Shown: piece after piece, positions 8,690 to 16,817 of the stretch
Layout: each line of letters starts with the position of its first letter
Numbering within the stretch: position 1 is the first letter of the stretch
Origin: Gordonia shandongensis DSM 45094
GTDB lineage: Bacteria; Actinomycetota; Actinomycetes; Mycobacteriales; Mycobacteriaceae
Direction: 5' to 3'
Length of the DNA stretch: 64,000 bases
NCBI RefSeq assembly: GCF_000423025.1
Contig: NZ_AUHE01000005.1
Location: 62,001-126,000 of the forward strand
Notes under the pieces: generated by a model
Databases searched by the model: none
Told to the model about the DNA's origin: nothing
Seen by the model: only the letters and a program-made list of their open reading frames with translations
Translations under genes and position numbers: made by a program

Positions 8690-10132
8690 GTGAATCCGCA
8701 GCCACCCGAGCCGCCGTACTCGCGGCGTCCGCGACGCGCCGCCCCGGGAGAGCGGCCGATGCGCCGGGTCGACGGACCCCCGCAGGCGCCCCCTCCCCCG
8801 GGTCGTCCGCCCCGGGGGGCGCCGCAGGGTCGTCCGGATGCCGGACCCGCACCCCGCGGCGGCGCTCCGCAGGACGCGTACCGTCCCCCACTGGCCTGGT
8901 CGGCGCAGCCCGCGGCCCCGCCTCCGGGCCGCCCGACTCCCGGCAATCCGGCTCCCGGCAATCCGGCCGGGCCGCCGCCGGTCGGCGACGGCACCTACGC
9001 GCCGCGCCAGGAGCCGCAGCCGATTCCGGGACGATCCGCTCCGCGTCCACGCCCGGCCGGCCCTCAGGACCCGCGGCGGCGACCCCCGCCGCCCGGTCGG
9101 CCACCCCCGCGGAGCGGATCCGGCCGACCCCCGCGAGGCGGTTCCGGCGGCGCCCCGCCCGGCCGTCCCCGTCGGCGGCGCCGATTCCGACTCGGCCGCA
9201 TCCTCCTGGTGGCCCTGCTCGTGCTGATCATCACGCCCGTGGCGCTGATGTTCTACTACGACACCAAACTCCACCGGGTCGACGCCCTCGCCGACTATCC
9301 CGGCCGGGTCGCCGACACGCCCGGCACCAACTGGCTGATCGTCGGCACCGACTCGCGGGCCGACCTCACGCAGGCCGATCGGGACAAACTCGCCACCGGT
9401 GACGCCGACGGCGCCCGGACCGACACCATCATGCTCGCGCACCTGCCGACGACCGGGAAGGCCGTCCTGGTCAGCATCCCGCGCGACCTGTACGTCCCCA
9501 TCCCCGGGATGGGGAGCCACAAGATCAACTCGGCGTTCAACAACGGCGGCCCCAACCTGCTGGTGCAGACCGTCGAAGGGTTCACCGGCGTCCACATCGA
9601 CCACTACGCGGAGATCGGATTCGGCGGCTTCGACAGCCTCGTCGACTCGGTGGGCGGCGTCGAGATGTGTCTCGACCGTCCGCTCCGCGACCCCAAGGCG
9701 GGTCTGCGCCTCAAGGCGGGCTGCCAGAAGCTCGACGGCGCACAGGCGCTCGGGTTGGTTCGGACACGGGCGTTCCCCAACGCCGATCTGGAACGCGTCG
9801 TCAATCAGCGCAAGTTCCTCTCGGCGCTGATGTCTCGCGCCACGAGCCCCTCGGTGCTGCTCAACCCGTTCCGGTTGTTCCCGTTCGTCGGCGGCGCCGT
9901 CGACGCGGTGACGGTCGCCGAGGGCGACCACCTGTGGCATCTCGCCTGGCTCGCCTGGAAGCTGCGCGGGAACCCCGTCACGACGACGGCGCCCGCGGAC
10001 GGCGACCAGGTGACGGCGGACGGCGACTCCCTGATCCCCGGCGACTCCACGAGCGCGTTCTTCGGATACCTCGCTCGCGGCGAGGACCTGCCCGACGAGC
10101 TGGTGCGATCGGGACCCGGCGCCGTCTCGTGA
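8690..10132 (+). CDS. LytR-CpsA-Psr (LCP) family cell-wall ligase
   Basis: 480 residues. A cytoplasmic Pro/Arg/Gly-rich N-terminus of about 165 residues leads into one membrane helix (ILLVALLVLIITPVALMF) and an extracytoplasmic LCP domain. Domain landmarks are IVGTDSR, GARTDTIML, the SIPRDLYV strand and the RTRAF arginine segment, residues that bind the polyprenyl pyrophosphate head group. LCP proteins transfer glycopolymers to peptidoglycan; in mycolata they attach arabinogalactan. The position matches Rv3840, which is annotated as a regulator but is an LCP protein. The start is set by the hexamer at 8677. It converges on the DUF5926 gene. Confidence 0.88.
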   Translation: MNPQPPEPPYSRRPRRAAPGERPMRRVDGPPQAPPPPGRPPRGAPQGRPDAGPAPRGGAPQDAYRPPLAWSAQPAAPPPGRPTPGNPAPGNPAGPPPVGDGTYAPRQEPQPIPGRSAPRPRPAGPQDPRRRPPPPGRPPPRSGSGRPPRGGSGGAPPGRPRRRRRFRLGRILLVALLVLIITPVALMFYYDTKLHRVDALADYPGRVADTPGTNWLIVGTDSRADLTQADRDKLATGDADGARTDTIMLAHLPTTGKAVLVSIPRDLYVPIPGMGSHKINSAFNNGGPNLLVQTVEGFTGVHIDHYAEIGFGGFDSLVDSVGGVEMCLDRPLRDPKAGLRLKAGCQKLDGAQALGLVRTRAFPNADLERVVNQRKFLSALMSRATSPSVLLNPFRLFPFVGGAVDAVTVAEGDHLWHLAWLAWKLRGNPVTTTAPADGDQVTADGDSLIPGDSTSAFFGYLARGEDLPDELVRSGPGAVS

Positions 10133-10135
10133 ACG

Positions 10136-10150
10136 CCGCCGGGCCGGCGG
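10136..10150. terminator. Bidirectional hairpin between LCP and DUF5926 genes
   Basis: CCGCCGG and CCGGCGG flank a single G in the 22-bp gap between two convergent genes. The GC-only stem without a T-tract is typical of actinobacterial terminators. Confidence 0.45.
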
Positions 10151-10154
10151 ACGA

Positions 10155-11066
10155 TCAGCGCAGGGTCACCTGCCGGGCGATGATCCCGGCGCGCGAGCCG
10201 CGCTGGGCGGCGGTGAGGTCCGAGGTGTCGTCGAGCGCCGCGGTGATCGCCGCGTCGAACGCCTCCACTCCGTCCTGCCACTCCTCGTGGTGAGCGTCCG
10301 GGTCGAGGTCGAAGACCGGGACCACCAGACCGTGGGTGCGGAACGATCCCGCGAACCGCGATCCCTCACCGAGCGTCAACCCGCCGTCCGCGTGCACGCG
10401 CGCGAGTGCGTTCATCAAGGCGTCCTCGTCCTCGGGACGCACCCACCGCAGGTGCGCGCGGTCGCCGGCGTCGACCCACCAGGGTGCGCCGACGCCGCTG
10501 CTGGGGCGCAGCCGTGCCGTCGGCAGGATGGTCGCGTTGGCGCGCTCGAGCATCGCCGCCAGCTCGGCCGGAACGTCCGCGTCGTCGGCGAACCACCACG
10601 CGAAGTCGTCGTGCACGGTGATCTCGAGGCCCGCGGTCGGATCGACGACGTCGGCGAGCGACGTGTCGCCTCCGGATCGTGCCGCCGGGTAGGTCTCGCC
10701 CTCGCCTGCGCCGGCCGCCCACGTGATCGCATCGGCCAGGGCCGTGCCGGGCTCCGCGGGCTCCGGATCGGTCTGCAGCGCCGCCAGCCCGCCGCTCGCC
10801 CGCACGTCGGCCGCCACCGCCCCCGGGAGGACCGTCGCGAACTCCACCGGACGTCCGGCGTCGACGCCGGACGCGAACGGGACCGGTGCCGTCGCCGAGG
10901 CGATGAACGCCCGCATGGCGACCAGATCGCATTCGGCCGCGAGACCCTCGAACGGCCGCACCGGACCGGCCGCCGCCGCTGCCTGACGCGCCTTCCGCGC
11001 GGCGACGCGCTCGGCTCGATTGCTTCCCGGACGCGGGCCGCTGCCGCGCTTGCTCTTCTTACCCAT
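10155..11066 (-). CDS. DUF5926 family protein
   Basis: 303 residues. The N-terminus is very basic (MGKKSKRGSGPRPGSNRAER), followed by a mixed alpha/beta body with the characteristic FEGLAAECDLVAMRAF segment that begins the DUF5926 domain. No signal peptide, membrane helix or known catalytic motif is visible. The family is restricted to actinobacteria and occupies this same position between LCP and glpQ genes elsewhere. A GAAGCT hexamer ends 7 nt upstream of the ATG, possibly another leaderless promoter but a weak match. Function unknown. Confidence 0.8.
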   Translation of the reverse strand: MGKKSKRGSGPRPGSNRAERVAARKARQAAAAAGPVRPFEGLAAECDLVAMRAFIASATAPVPFASGVDAGRPVEFATVLPGAVAADVRASGGLAALQTDPEPAEPGTALADAITWAAGAGEGETYPAARSGGDTSLADVVDPTAGLEITVHDDFAWWFADDADVPAELAAMLERANATILPTARLRPSSGVGAPWWVDAGDRAHLRWVRPEDEDALMNALARVHADGGLTLGEGSRFAGSFRTHGLVVPVFDLDPDAHHEEWQDGVEAFDAAITAALDDTSDLTAAQRGSRAGIIARQVTLR

Positions 11067-11139
11067 GCGTCCAGCTTCTCATCCCGGCCCGCCGCACTCC
11101 CGGAGGCGCGGCAGCGCACGTGCGTGTTCCCTCCGCCGG

Positions 11140-11925
11140 TCAGTCGACGGTGACCAACCAGTCGCGTACACGCGCCGGATGGTTCGTGGCGACCCACCGG
11201 ACGCCGAGGTCGGCGCACAACTGCACGTCGGGCCGCTCGTCGCAGGTCCAGCAGTAGGTGACGCGGCCCGCCGCGGCCGCCCGGTCGACGAGGTCCGGGT
11301 GCACCCGGAGCGTCTCGATGGACGGTCCGACGCCGGTCGCGCCGACCGCCGTCGCCGCGGTGCCGCCGATGATCCGCGCGGTGTCACCGAGCAGGATCGT
11401 CGGCAGGATCGGGGCGCTCCGGCGGATCCGCCACACGCCCGCCGCCGAGAACGAGATCACCACGGCGCGGCTGTGGTCGGCGGACGGGGGCGAGCCGACG
11501 CCGAACTCGTGCAGCATCTCCAGGAGGCGGAGCTCGACTTCGCTGCCGAAGCGGACGGGATGTTTGGTCTCGATGAACAGACGTACCGGTCGATGCCAGT
11601 CGAGGGTCAGTTCGAGCAGCTCACGCAGGGTCAGGACGTGCGCCGCACGCCCGCCCGCATGCCACGACCCGAAGTCGTACTCGCGCAGTTCGGCGAGGGT
11701 CAGTTCGCTCACGACTCCCGAACCGTCGGAGGTTCGATCGATCGTCCGATCGTGGATGCACACCAGTTCCCCGTCGGCGGTGAGCCGAACGTCGCACTCG
11801 AGGCCGTCGGCACCCTGGTCGAGGGCCAGCTCATAGGCGGCCAGCGTGTGCTCCGCGAGTTCCCCCGACGCACCGCGGTGCGCGACGACGGCGGGCTTCC
11901 CCGAACGCGAGACGCCGGTGTTCAC
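11140..11925 (-). CDS. glpQ: Glycerophosphodiester phosphodiesterase
   Basis: 261 residues. Hydrolyses glycerophosphodiesters to glycerol-3-phosphate and an alcohol. The GDPD signature is complete: VAHRGASGELAEHT (catalytic His and Arg), GADGLECDVRLTADGE (metal-binding Glu and Asp) and CIHDRTIDRT (second catalytic His). The C-terminal part ends the TIM barrel with WVATNHPARVRDWL. There is no signal peptide, so it is cytoplasmic. The GTG start overlaps the stop of the DUF4328 gene by 4 bases (GTGA), so the genes are coupled. It corresponds to Rv3842c. Confidence 0.93.
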   Translation of the reverse strand: MNTGVSRSGKPAVVAHRGASGELAEHTLAAYELALDQGADGLECDVRLTADGELVCIHDRTIDRTSDGSGVVSELTLAELREYDFGSWHAGGRAAHVLTLRELLELTLDWHRPVRLFIETKHPVRFGSEVELRLLEMLHEFGVGSPPSADHSRAVVISFSAAGVWRIRRSAPILPTILLGDTARIIGGTAATAVGATGVGPSIETLRVHPDLVDRAAAAGRVTYCWTCDERPDVQLCADLGVRWVATNHPARVRDWLVTVD

Positions 11926-12962
11926 GCCACCACCAACCGGCGGGCGGGTTCGCGGTCGGTCTCGACGTCGTCGAACAGCGCGGGCAGCCGCGATGACGCC
12001 CAGTGCGCGAAGAGCGCGGAGACCGCGAAGGTGAGGGTGACCATCGCCAGTGCGTCGCCGGAGACCTGGAGGCGATCGGACACGGCCGCCCCGATCCGGT
12101 ATGCGAGGGCGATCAGGGCGACGAGGGTGACCAGCCCCCAGGCGACGGCGATGCGCGTGATGCGTTCGCGGGTGCGCACGACGGTGGAGGTGCACAGGGC
12201 CGCCTCGGTCAGGACGATCGGGGCGCCGACCACGTTGAGCAGCGGGACGACGGCCAGCGCGAGCGTCTGCCAGCGTGGACGCTCGTCACGGAGACCGGCC
12301 GCGCGATACACGCGGGCGCGGACGGTGAGGAGCCAGCGGGCGAAGCCGATCAGGCCGACGATCATGGCGCCGATCGCCGCCACGCCGACCACCACCGCCA
12401 GGGTGCTCGAGACGAGGTCGAGCCACGCCGACACCGGGACGCTCCGGTTGACGACGACGACCGCGTAACGGATCAGGTGGCCGAGGGCCGCCACGGCGAA
12501 CGTCCATGCCACCAGGCGCAGGACACGCGGCAGGACCGCGACCGGATCATCGGGTGCGCGGTCGTCCGGGGTCGCGGGCGGCGGATCGATGAGTCCCCAC
12601 CGAGGGATCTGGTCGTACGCCGGAGTGCTCTCGGGGCCGCGACGCAGCGGCGGACGCGGCGGCGCCGGCCGGGCCGAGGGCGGACGGTCGGCCACCCACC
12701 GCAGTCGCGGCCGCGCCGGCGGGCGGCGGACGGGTGCCGTCGGACGCTGCGGCCCGGCGGCATGAGGGGACCCGGGGGTCTGAGGCGATGCGGGGGCCCG
12801 AGTGGGTGCGGGGATCTGAGTGGGTGCGGGGGCCTGACGGACTGAAGCCGCGGCGTGAGGATCCGCGTCGACGACGGTCAGCGGGCCGCCGCACCGGGGG
12901 CACGCCGACCGATCGGCACGGTGGGGCGCCTGAATACGGCAGGCGGGACACACGTCGAGCAT
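11922..12962 (-). CDS. DUF4328 membrane protein with N-terminal zinc ribbon
   Basis: 346 residues. Residues 5-25 form a CPAC...CPRC zinc ribbon; a Pro/Ala-rich linker runs to about residue 120. Around six membrane helices follow (first VAWTFAVAALGHLIRYAVVV), with the DUF4328-type arrangement of a GFARWL segment and RPRWQTLALAVVPLLN. It is the middle gene of a three-gene operon: its ATG shares one base with the stop of the rhodanese gene (TGATG), and its stop overlaps glpQ by 4 bases. It is the positional counterpart of Rv3843c. Function unknown. Confidence 0.8.
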   Translation of the reverse strand: MLDVCPACRIQAPHRADRSACPRCGGPLTVVDADPHAAASVRQAPAPTQIPAPTRAPASPQTPGSPHAAGPQRPTAPVRRPPARPRLRWVADRPPSARPAPPRPPLRRGPESTPAYDQIPRWGLIDPPPATPDDRAPDDPVAVLPRVLRLVAWTFAVAALGHLIRYAVVVVNRSVPVSAWLDLVSSTLAVVVGVAAIGAMIVGLIGFARWLLTVRARVYRAAGLRDERPRWQTLALAVVPLLNVVGAPIVLTEAALCTSTVVRTRERITRIAVAWGLVTLVALIALAYRIGAAVSDRLQVSGDALAMVTLTFAVSALFAHWASSRLPALFDDVETDREPARRLVVA

Positions 12963-13312
12963 CAGGCGCCCGATCCCCCGTCCATGCCCTCGGGGCCGGT
13001 GTCGACCGGCTTTCCGTGCCCCTGCCAGGCGACCATGCCGCCCTTCACCACGGTGCCCGGAATTCCGCGCATCGACAGGTACTGGGCGAGTCGGAACGAT
13101 CGTCCGCTGGTCCGGCAGACCACCAGGAGCTCCGACTCGAGGTCGATCTCGTCGATTCGGGCGGGCACGTCGTCGAGCGGGATGTGCAGTGCGCCGCGCA
13201 CGTGCGCCTCACACCATTCATCGTTCTCACGGACGTCCAGCAGCACCGCATCGGTGACGTCGGTGAAGTCGTCGGGAAGGTCCCCGACCTCGACCGTCTC
13301 GATCTCGTCCAT
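12962..13312 (-). CDS. Rhodanese-like domain protein
   Basis: 116 residues, a single rhodanese domain. The active-site loop VVCRTSGRS carries the catalytic Cys, and LLDVRENDEW near residue 25 is the conserved entry motif. Such single-domain proteins carry persulfide sulfur or act as sulfurtransferases. The ATG at 13312 follows GGGAGG at 7 nt; GTG and ATG codons further upstream lack such spacing. First gene of the rhodanese-DUF4328-glpQ operon. Upstream lies the DnaA-box-rich region. Confidence 0.9.
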   Translation of the reverse strand: MDEIETVEVGDLPDDFTDVTDAVLLDVRENDEWCEAHVRGALHIPLDDVPARIDEIDLESELLVVCRTSGRSFRLAQYLSMRGIPGTVVKGGMVAWQGHGKPVDTGPEGMDGGSGA

Positions 13313-13479
13313 GCTCACGCCTCCCATGTTTCCACAAAGCGTCCGGCAGCGAGGGGATGCGCCGTCAGACCCCGGACGCATGGGACCCGACGCCTCATCG
13401 CGACCGCCGTCGGCGTGGTCGCGCATGCCCCTTCGGCGCTACCACAGGAGGTCGCCGACGGGCACCCCCGTCCACCGTA

Positions 13480-13740
13480 TGCTGACCTGCATAATTTTAT
13501 CCACAATGGGTGATCAGAAAACATCGAGTGCCAGAATCTGGGCGACACACACCAACCACCGGCCTGTGGACAACATTGTGGATTTGTGGATACATCGAGG
13601 TCGTGGCGCGCATATGTATGTTGCGGCTCACATTCTCGTGCTGCCGTTGGGCCTTTGGTCACCATTCCGCCCCTCTACTGACGAGTAAACTTCACGCTGT
13701 TCATCCACAGCCGGGGTGTGGACAAGCTGGGGACAACACG
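13480..13740. other. Cluster of DnaA-box-like 9-mers in a gene-free, AT-richer segment
   Basis: The stretch 13313-13797 holds no credible gene. Within 240 bp it has TTATCCACA (13497-13505), TGTGGACAA (13565-13573 and 13717-13725; complement of TTGTCCACA) and one-mismatch forms at 13577-13585 (TGTGGATTT), 13585-13593 (TGTGGATAC), 13701-13709 (TCATCCACA) and 13728-13736 (TGGGGACAA). TTATCCACA and TTGTCCACA are the classical enterobacterial and actinobacterial DnaA boxes. An AT run ATAATTTTAT directly precedes the first box. dnaA and dnaN are not nearby, so this is a secondary cluster rather than the evident oriC. Confidence 0.65.
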
Positions 13741-13797
13741 CTGTACGAAACTCTCAAGCGCTACTTTCGAGTTGCCCCGAAGGCCGTTCTGAGTCCT

Positions 13798-13803
13798 TAG
13801 ACT
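13798..13803 (+). promoter_or_regulatory. -10 hexamer TAGACT of the VOC gene (leaderless)
   Basis: TAGACT ends 8 nt before the ATG at 13811, with no ribosome-binding sequence in between. Confidence 0.6.
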
Positions 13804-13810
13804 CAGCACC

Positions 13811-14554
13811 ATGTACGTGCGCTGGCTCACCGCGTTCTTCGACTTCCCCGCCGACGAGTTCGGCACCGAAGTGACGTTCTGGCGCGCGATCTCCGGCAGC
13901 ACCGTCTCCCCGCCGCGAGGCGATGCGATGGAGTTCGCGACGCTCGAACCGTTCAACGGCGCCCCCTACCTCCGCGTACAACGCATCGAGGACGGACCCG
14001 GCGGAATGCACCTCGATCTGCACGTGGACGATCCGCATGCCGCCGCCGACCACGCCGTCGCACTCGGCGCCGCCCTCGTCGCCGATCACGGCGCCGACGC
14101 CCACGTGACGCTCCGCTCTCCCGCGGGCGGTGTCTTCTGCCTCGTCCCGTCCCGAGCCGACGACACGGCCAAGGCCCGGCCGATCCGCTGGCCGGGCGGC
14201 GGCATCAGCATCATCGACCAGCTGTGGTTCGACGTCCCGGCCGACACCTTCGACACCGAGGTCGCCTTCTGGGCCGAGCTCACCGGTCAGGAGTCACCGC
14301 CCACCGACGGACTCGACGAGGTGGCGCTGACCCGGCGGCCACGACTGTCGCTGCAGGTGGTGATCCGACGGACGGCGGTCGACACGCCGATCGTCCTCCT
14401 CGCGGTGGCGGCCACCAACGTCCCCGACGAGGTCGACCGGCACGAGGACTGGGGCGCCACCGTCGTCACCTCGGGCGACCAGACCGTCGAGATGGCCGAC
14501 CCGATCGGGCGCCGGTACTTCATCACCAAGCGCAACCCGCGCACCGGAGTCTGA
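13811..14554 (+). CDS. VOC (glyoxalase/dioxygenase-fold) family protein, two domains
   Basis: 247 residues made of two similar beta-alpha-beta-beta-beta modules: each begins with a DFPADEFGTEVTFW- or DVPADTFDTEVAFW-type segment, about 135 residues apart, so the protein is an internal duplication. The first module has HLDLHVDDP as candidate metal-binding strand; the second module's equivalent His is not obvious. VOC proteins include glyoxalases, antibiotic-binding proteins and dioxygenases; nothing here fixes the substrate. Leaderless promoter. Convergent with the AlkZ-like gene. Confidence 0.82.
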   Translation: MYVRWLTAFFDFPADEFGTEVTFWRAISGSTVSPPRGDAMEFATLEPFNGAPYLRVQRIEDGPGGMHLDLHVDDPHAAADHAVALGAALVADHGADAHVTLRSPAGGVFCLVPSRADDTAKARPIRWPGGGISIIDQLWFDVPADTFDTEVAFWAELTGQESPPTDGLDEVALTRRPRLSLQVVIRRTAVDTPIVLLAVAATNVPDEVDRHEDWGATVVTSGDQTVEMADPIGRRYFITKRNPRTGV

Positions 14555-14589
14555 CGGCCCCGCCCCGGCGGCATCGAGTCCTCACGCGG

Positions 14590-15675
14590 TCAGCCGGCGG
14601 TGGCCGCGCCCAGCCGGGTCAGCGCCCCGGCCTCCCGCTCGCACTCCCGCCGCTCCGACGGCGTCAGATCCCGCAGCTCGCGCAGTCGGACCTCGGTGCC
14701 GTCGAGCTGCCACGTAGCGGCGAGACGGCCGTCGACGAGAACGAATCCCGGGCTGATCCCGTTGCGTGTGACGGTTCGCGCGTACACCTCGGGATCGGCC
14801 ACCCGGACACGGTCGCCGGCGGCGTGGACCACGGTGTCGTAGGGCGCGATGAACCGGACCGGAACGGAGCTCCCCGGATCGGCCAACCCCAGCCCGTCGA
14901 GGTCGTAGAGCGTCTGGCCCTGCGGACCGGTCATGGCCGTCAGTTCCCAGTCGGCCTCCATGTCCGCCATGATCGGGCCGAGGCCGGTGAGTCCCGACCA
15001 CGCCTGCACTCCGCTCACCGACGCCGGTCCGTAACCGCGCAGATACATCTTGATCAGATCACGGACCGCGTCGTCGCCGGTCACGGCCGGATCACCGGGA
15101 CCGATCCAGTCGTCGAGGAGCGCGTACCGCGGCGTCCCCGACCGGCGCCACAGGCCACGCGGCGGGGTCTGCACCAGCGGCACCAGCCCGCGGACGACGG
15201 CGGCCATCGCGGTCGGCGGCTCGTCGGGCCAGTGCCGCGCCAACCCCTTCCGCAGCGCGGCGACGGTGATCGGTTCGGCCGCGTCTGTGACGATCCGGGC
15301 GCCGATCTCAGCGACCTCGTCCGGCTGCGCCGCCGCCAGGTGACGCGCGTGACTGCGGGTTCCCGCCGCCAGCACCGGGGCGAGCAGTGCGCGCATCCAC
15401 CGGGCGTCGAGCCCGTCCATGACGAACAGCGTTCCCCGCAGCAGTGCCATCCGGACGACTTCGCGCGACGTCAGCAGGTCGTCGAGGTCGGCGGGATCGA
15501 AGTCGACGATGCGCGAGGCCAACGCGTAGAACACCGCCTGCGGATCCTGCGCCTGCAGTCCGACGCAGCGGTCGATCACCTCTATCGCGTCCTCGTCGAC
15601 GCGGTCGATCAGGTGTTGGCGCTGGAGCACCGTGCGGTTCCACTGCTCCAGCGAGATCGTGTCAGTCACCGTCAC
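14590..15675 (-). CDS. AlkZ-like winged-helix DNA glycosylase family protein (HTH_42)
   Basis: 361 residues of the HTH_42/DUF1006 family (winged-helix DNA-binding domain protein). Near residue 37 LQAQDPQAVFYAL contains a Gln-x-Gln triplet, the catalytic QxQ motif of AlkZ-type DNA glycosylases that unhook bulky alkyl or crosslink lesions. Many family members are uncharacterised, so repair activity is an inference. The GTG at 15675 overlaps the msrA stop by 14 bases; a second GTG at 15669 also works. Cotranscription with msrA suggests a damage- or stress-linked role. Confidence 0.8.
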   Translation of the reverse strand: MTVTDTISLEQWNRTVLQRQHLIDRVDEDAIEVIDRCVGLQAQDPQAVFYALASRIVDFDPADLDDLLTSREVVRMALLRGTLFVMDGLDARWMRALLAPVLAAGTRSHARHLAAAQPDEVAEIGARIVTDAAEPITVAALRKGLARHWPDEPPTAMAAVVRGLVPLVQTPPRGLWRRSGTPRYALLDDWIGPGDPAVTGDDAVRDLIKMYLRGYGPASVSGVQAWSGLTGLGPIMADMEADWELTAMTGPQGQTLYDLDGLGLADPGSSVPVRFIAPYDTVVHAAGDRVRVADPEVYARTVTRNGISPGFVLVDGRLAATWQLDGTEVRLRELRDLTPSERRECEREAGALTRLGAATAG

Positions 15676-16408
15676 CCGCGGGAACCGTCAGCCCGGTCGT
15701 CGCGTGGCAGCGGTAACCGTTGGGATTGGTGAACAGATACTGCTGGTGGTAGGGCTCCGCGTAGTAGAAGCGTCCGTCGCCGGCGTCCGACATCAGCGCG
15801 ATCTCGCTGGTCACCGGACCGTAACCGGCTTCGCGCAGGACGGGCTCGAAGCGGCGTGCGGTCTCCACCGCGGTGCGCACCTCGTCGTCGGCGAATGCGA
15901 ACACCGCCGACCGGTACTGCGTTCCGATGTCGTTGCCCTGACGCATCTCCTGCGTCGGGTCGTGCGAGGTGTAGAAGGTCGCCATCAACGAGTCGAACGA
16001 CAGCTCGGACGGGTCGTAGACCACCAGGACCGCCTCGGCGTGCCCGGTGCGGGCCGTGCAGACCTCCTCGTACGTGGGGTTAGGCGTGTATCCGCCCGCG
16101 TAGCCGACGGCGGTCGAGTAGACACCGGGCAACTGCCAGAAGATCTCCTCGAACCCCCAGAAGCAGCCGCCGGCGAGGACCACCGCGCGCAGACCGGCAG
16201 GCCAGGTCCCGATGCCCGCAGCCCCGTGGGCACCGTCCTCAGCCCCGTGGGCGCCGTCCCCGTCGGTCTCGCCGCGCAGCGGATGGTGCAGGACGAGGTG
16301 CTCGGTCGGGACCGACATCGGGGTGTCTCGACCGGCCAGCGCTTCTTCGGGCGACACCATCGTCCGCTTGACGTCCGAGGCGGCCAGGATCCTGTCGAAG
16401 AGGCTCAT
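15662..16408 (-). CDS. msrA: Peptide-methionine (S)-S-oxide reductase
   Basis: 248 residues. Reduces the S-epimer of methionine sulfoxide in proteins. The core is intact: GGCFWGFEE with the nucleophilic Cys, GYAGGYTPNPTYEEVCTARTGHAE, and YYAEPYHQQYL. An N-terminal extension of about 45 residues plus a small Gly/Asp/His-rich insert (around residues 48-62) before the core is longer than in E. coli-type short forms but usual in actinobacteria. The ATG at 16408 is 7 nt from a TACCGT hexamer on the minus strand; the GGAGG between them is too close to the ATG for a ribosome site, so leaderless translation is likely. Confidence 0.95.
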   Translation of the reverse strand: MSLFDRILAASDVKRTMVSPEEALAGRDTPMSVPTEHLVLHHPLRGETDGDGAHGAEDGAHGAAGIGTWPAGLRAVVLAGGCFWGFEEIFWQLPGVYSTAVGYAGGYTPNPTYEEVCTARTGHAEAVLVVYDPSELSFDSLMATFYTSHDPTQEMRQGNDIGTQYRSAVFAFADDEVRTAVETARRFEPVLREAGYGPVTSEIALMSDAGDGRFYYAEPYHQQYLFTNPNGYRCHATTGLTVPAGDGD

Positions 16409-16414
16409 GCCTCC

Positions 16415-16420
16415 ACGGTA
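16415..16420 (-). promoter_or_regulatory. -10 hexamer TACCGT of msrA (leaderless)
   Basis: On the minus strand TACCGT ends 7 nt before the msrA ATG at 16408. Confidence 0.55.
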
Positions 16421-16521
16421 CGTCGCCACCCCGATTGGCCGCCGTCGCGCACACGACGTAGTGTGGTCCACGACACTTGATGTGATGAGCATCACGCGCG
16501 CTGTTGAGGGGTGATCCATTC

Positions 16522-16665
16522 ATGACCGGTCCTTCGATCCGAGCACGTCACGACATGGGGTCGGCGGAATCGCCACGCGACCTGGTCGCCGGATCCCGCC
16601 TCATCGTCACCGCCGTCAGCAGCCTGGTGATCATCGTGGCGATCGGTGTGGTGGCCTTCCTGTAG
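16522..16665 (+). CDS. Small single-pass membrane protein (47 residues)
   Basis: A 47-residue ORF: a polar, Arg-containing N-terminus (MTGPSIRARHDMGS) and one C-terminal hydrophobic helix ending IGVVAFL. A GAGGGG ribosome-like site lies 11 nt upstream of the ATG. Codon use is GC-biased like its neighbours. It fills the msrA-sodA gap on the sodA strand and reads toward sodA, 152 bp away. No family recognised; tail-anchored topology (Cys-less, C-terminal helix) is inferred. Confidence 0.55.
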   Translation: MTGPSIRARHDMGSAESPRDLVAGSRLIVTAVSSLVIIVAIGVVAFL

Positions 16666-16695
16666 GAAACCCGGCGAAGCGGGCGCGAGGCCCCT

Positions 16696-16743
16696 CTTGC
16701 AGAGTCCGCGGGTCCACGTCTTGCAAAGACTGCGGGTCTACGT
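16696..16743. repeat. Two 24-bp tandem repeats upstream of sodA
   Basis: Two 24-bp units at 16696-16719 and 16720-16743 are identical at about 20 positions. Both open with CTTGCA and close with the pattern GCGGGTCYACGT; the second contains the imperfect palindrome AGACTGCGGGTCT. Position 75-122 bp before sodA suits an upstream control element. Confidence 0.6.
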
Positions 16744-16777
16744 AATGTAGGAACTGGACCCGGGTACGGATCTTCAC

Positions 16778-16806
16778 TTTTCACACTGTTAGTTGTTTTC
16801 ACACTG
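16778..16806 (+). promoter_or_regulatory. Direct repeat TTTTCACACTG in the sodA promoter region
   Basis: TTTTCACACTG occurs at 16778-16788 and again at 16796-16806, an exact 11-bp direct repeat with an 18-bp period. The second copy ends just before the GAGAGG ribosome site of sodA. It could be a tandem operator or part of the promoter/leader. Confidence 0.5.
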
Positions 16807-16817
16807 AGAGGACCATC

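Noticed and set aside
13480-13740. The DnaA-box cluster as the main chromosomal oriC
   Set aside because: dnaA, dnaN and rpmH are not in the window, and neighbours match a region some distance from oriC in relatives; kept only as a secondary cluster.
16409-16414. GGAGGC as the msrA ribosome-binding site
   Set aside because: It touches the ATG with no room for normal spacing; leaderless initiation explains the layout better.
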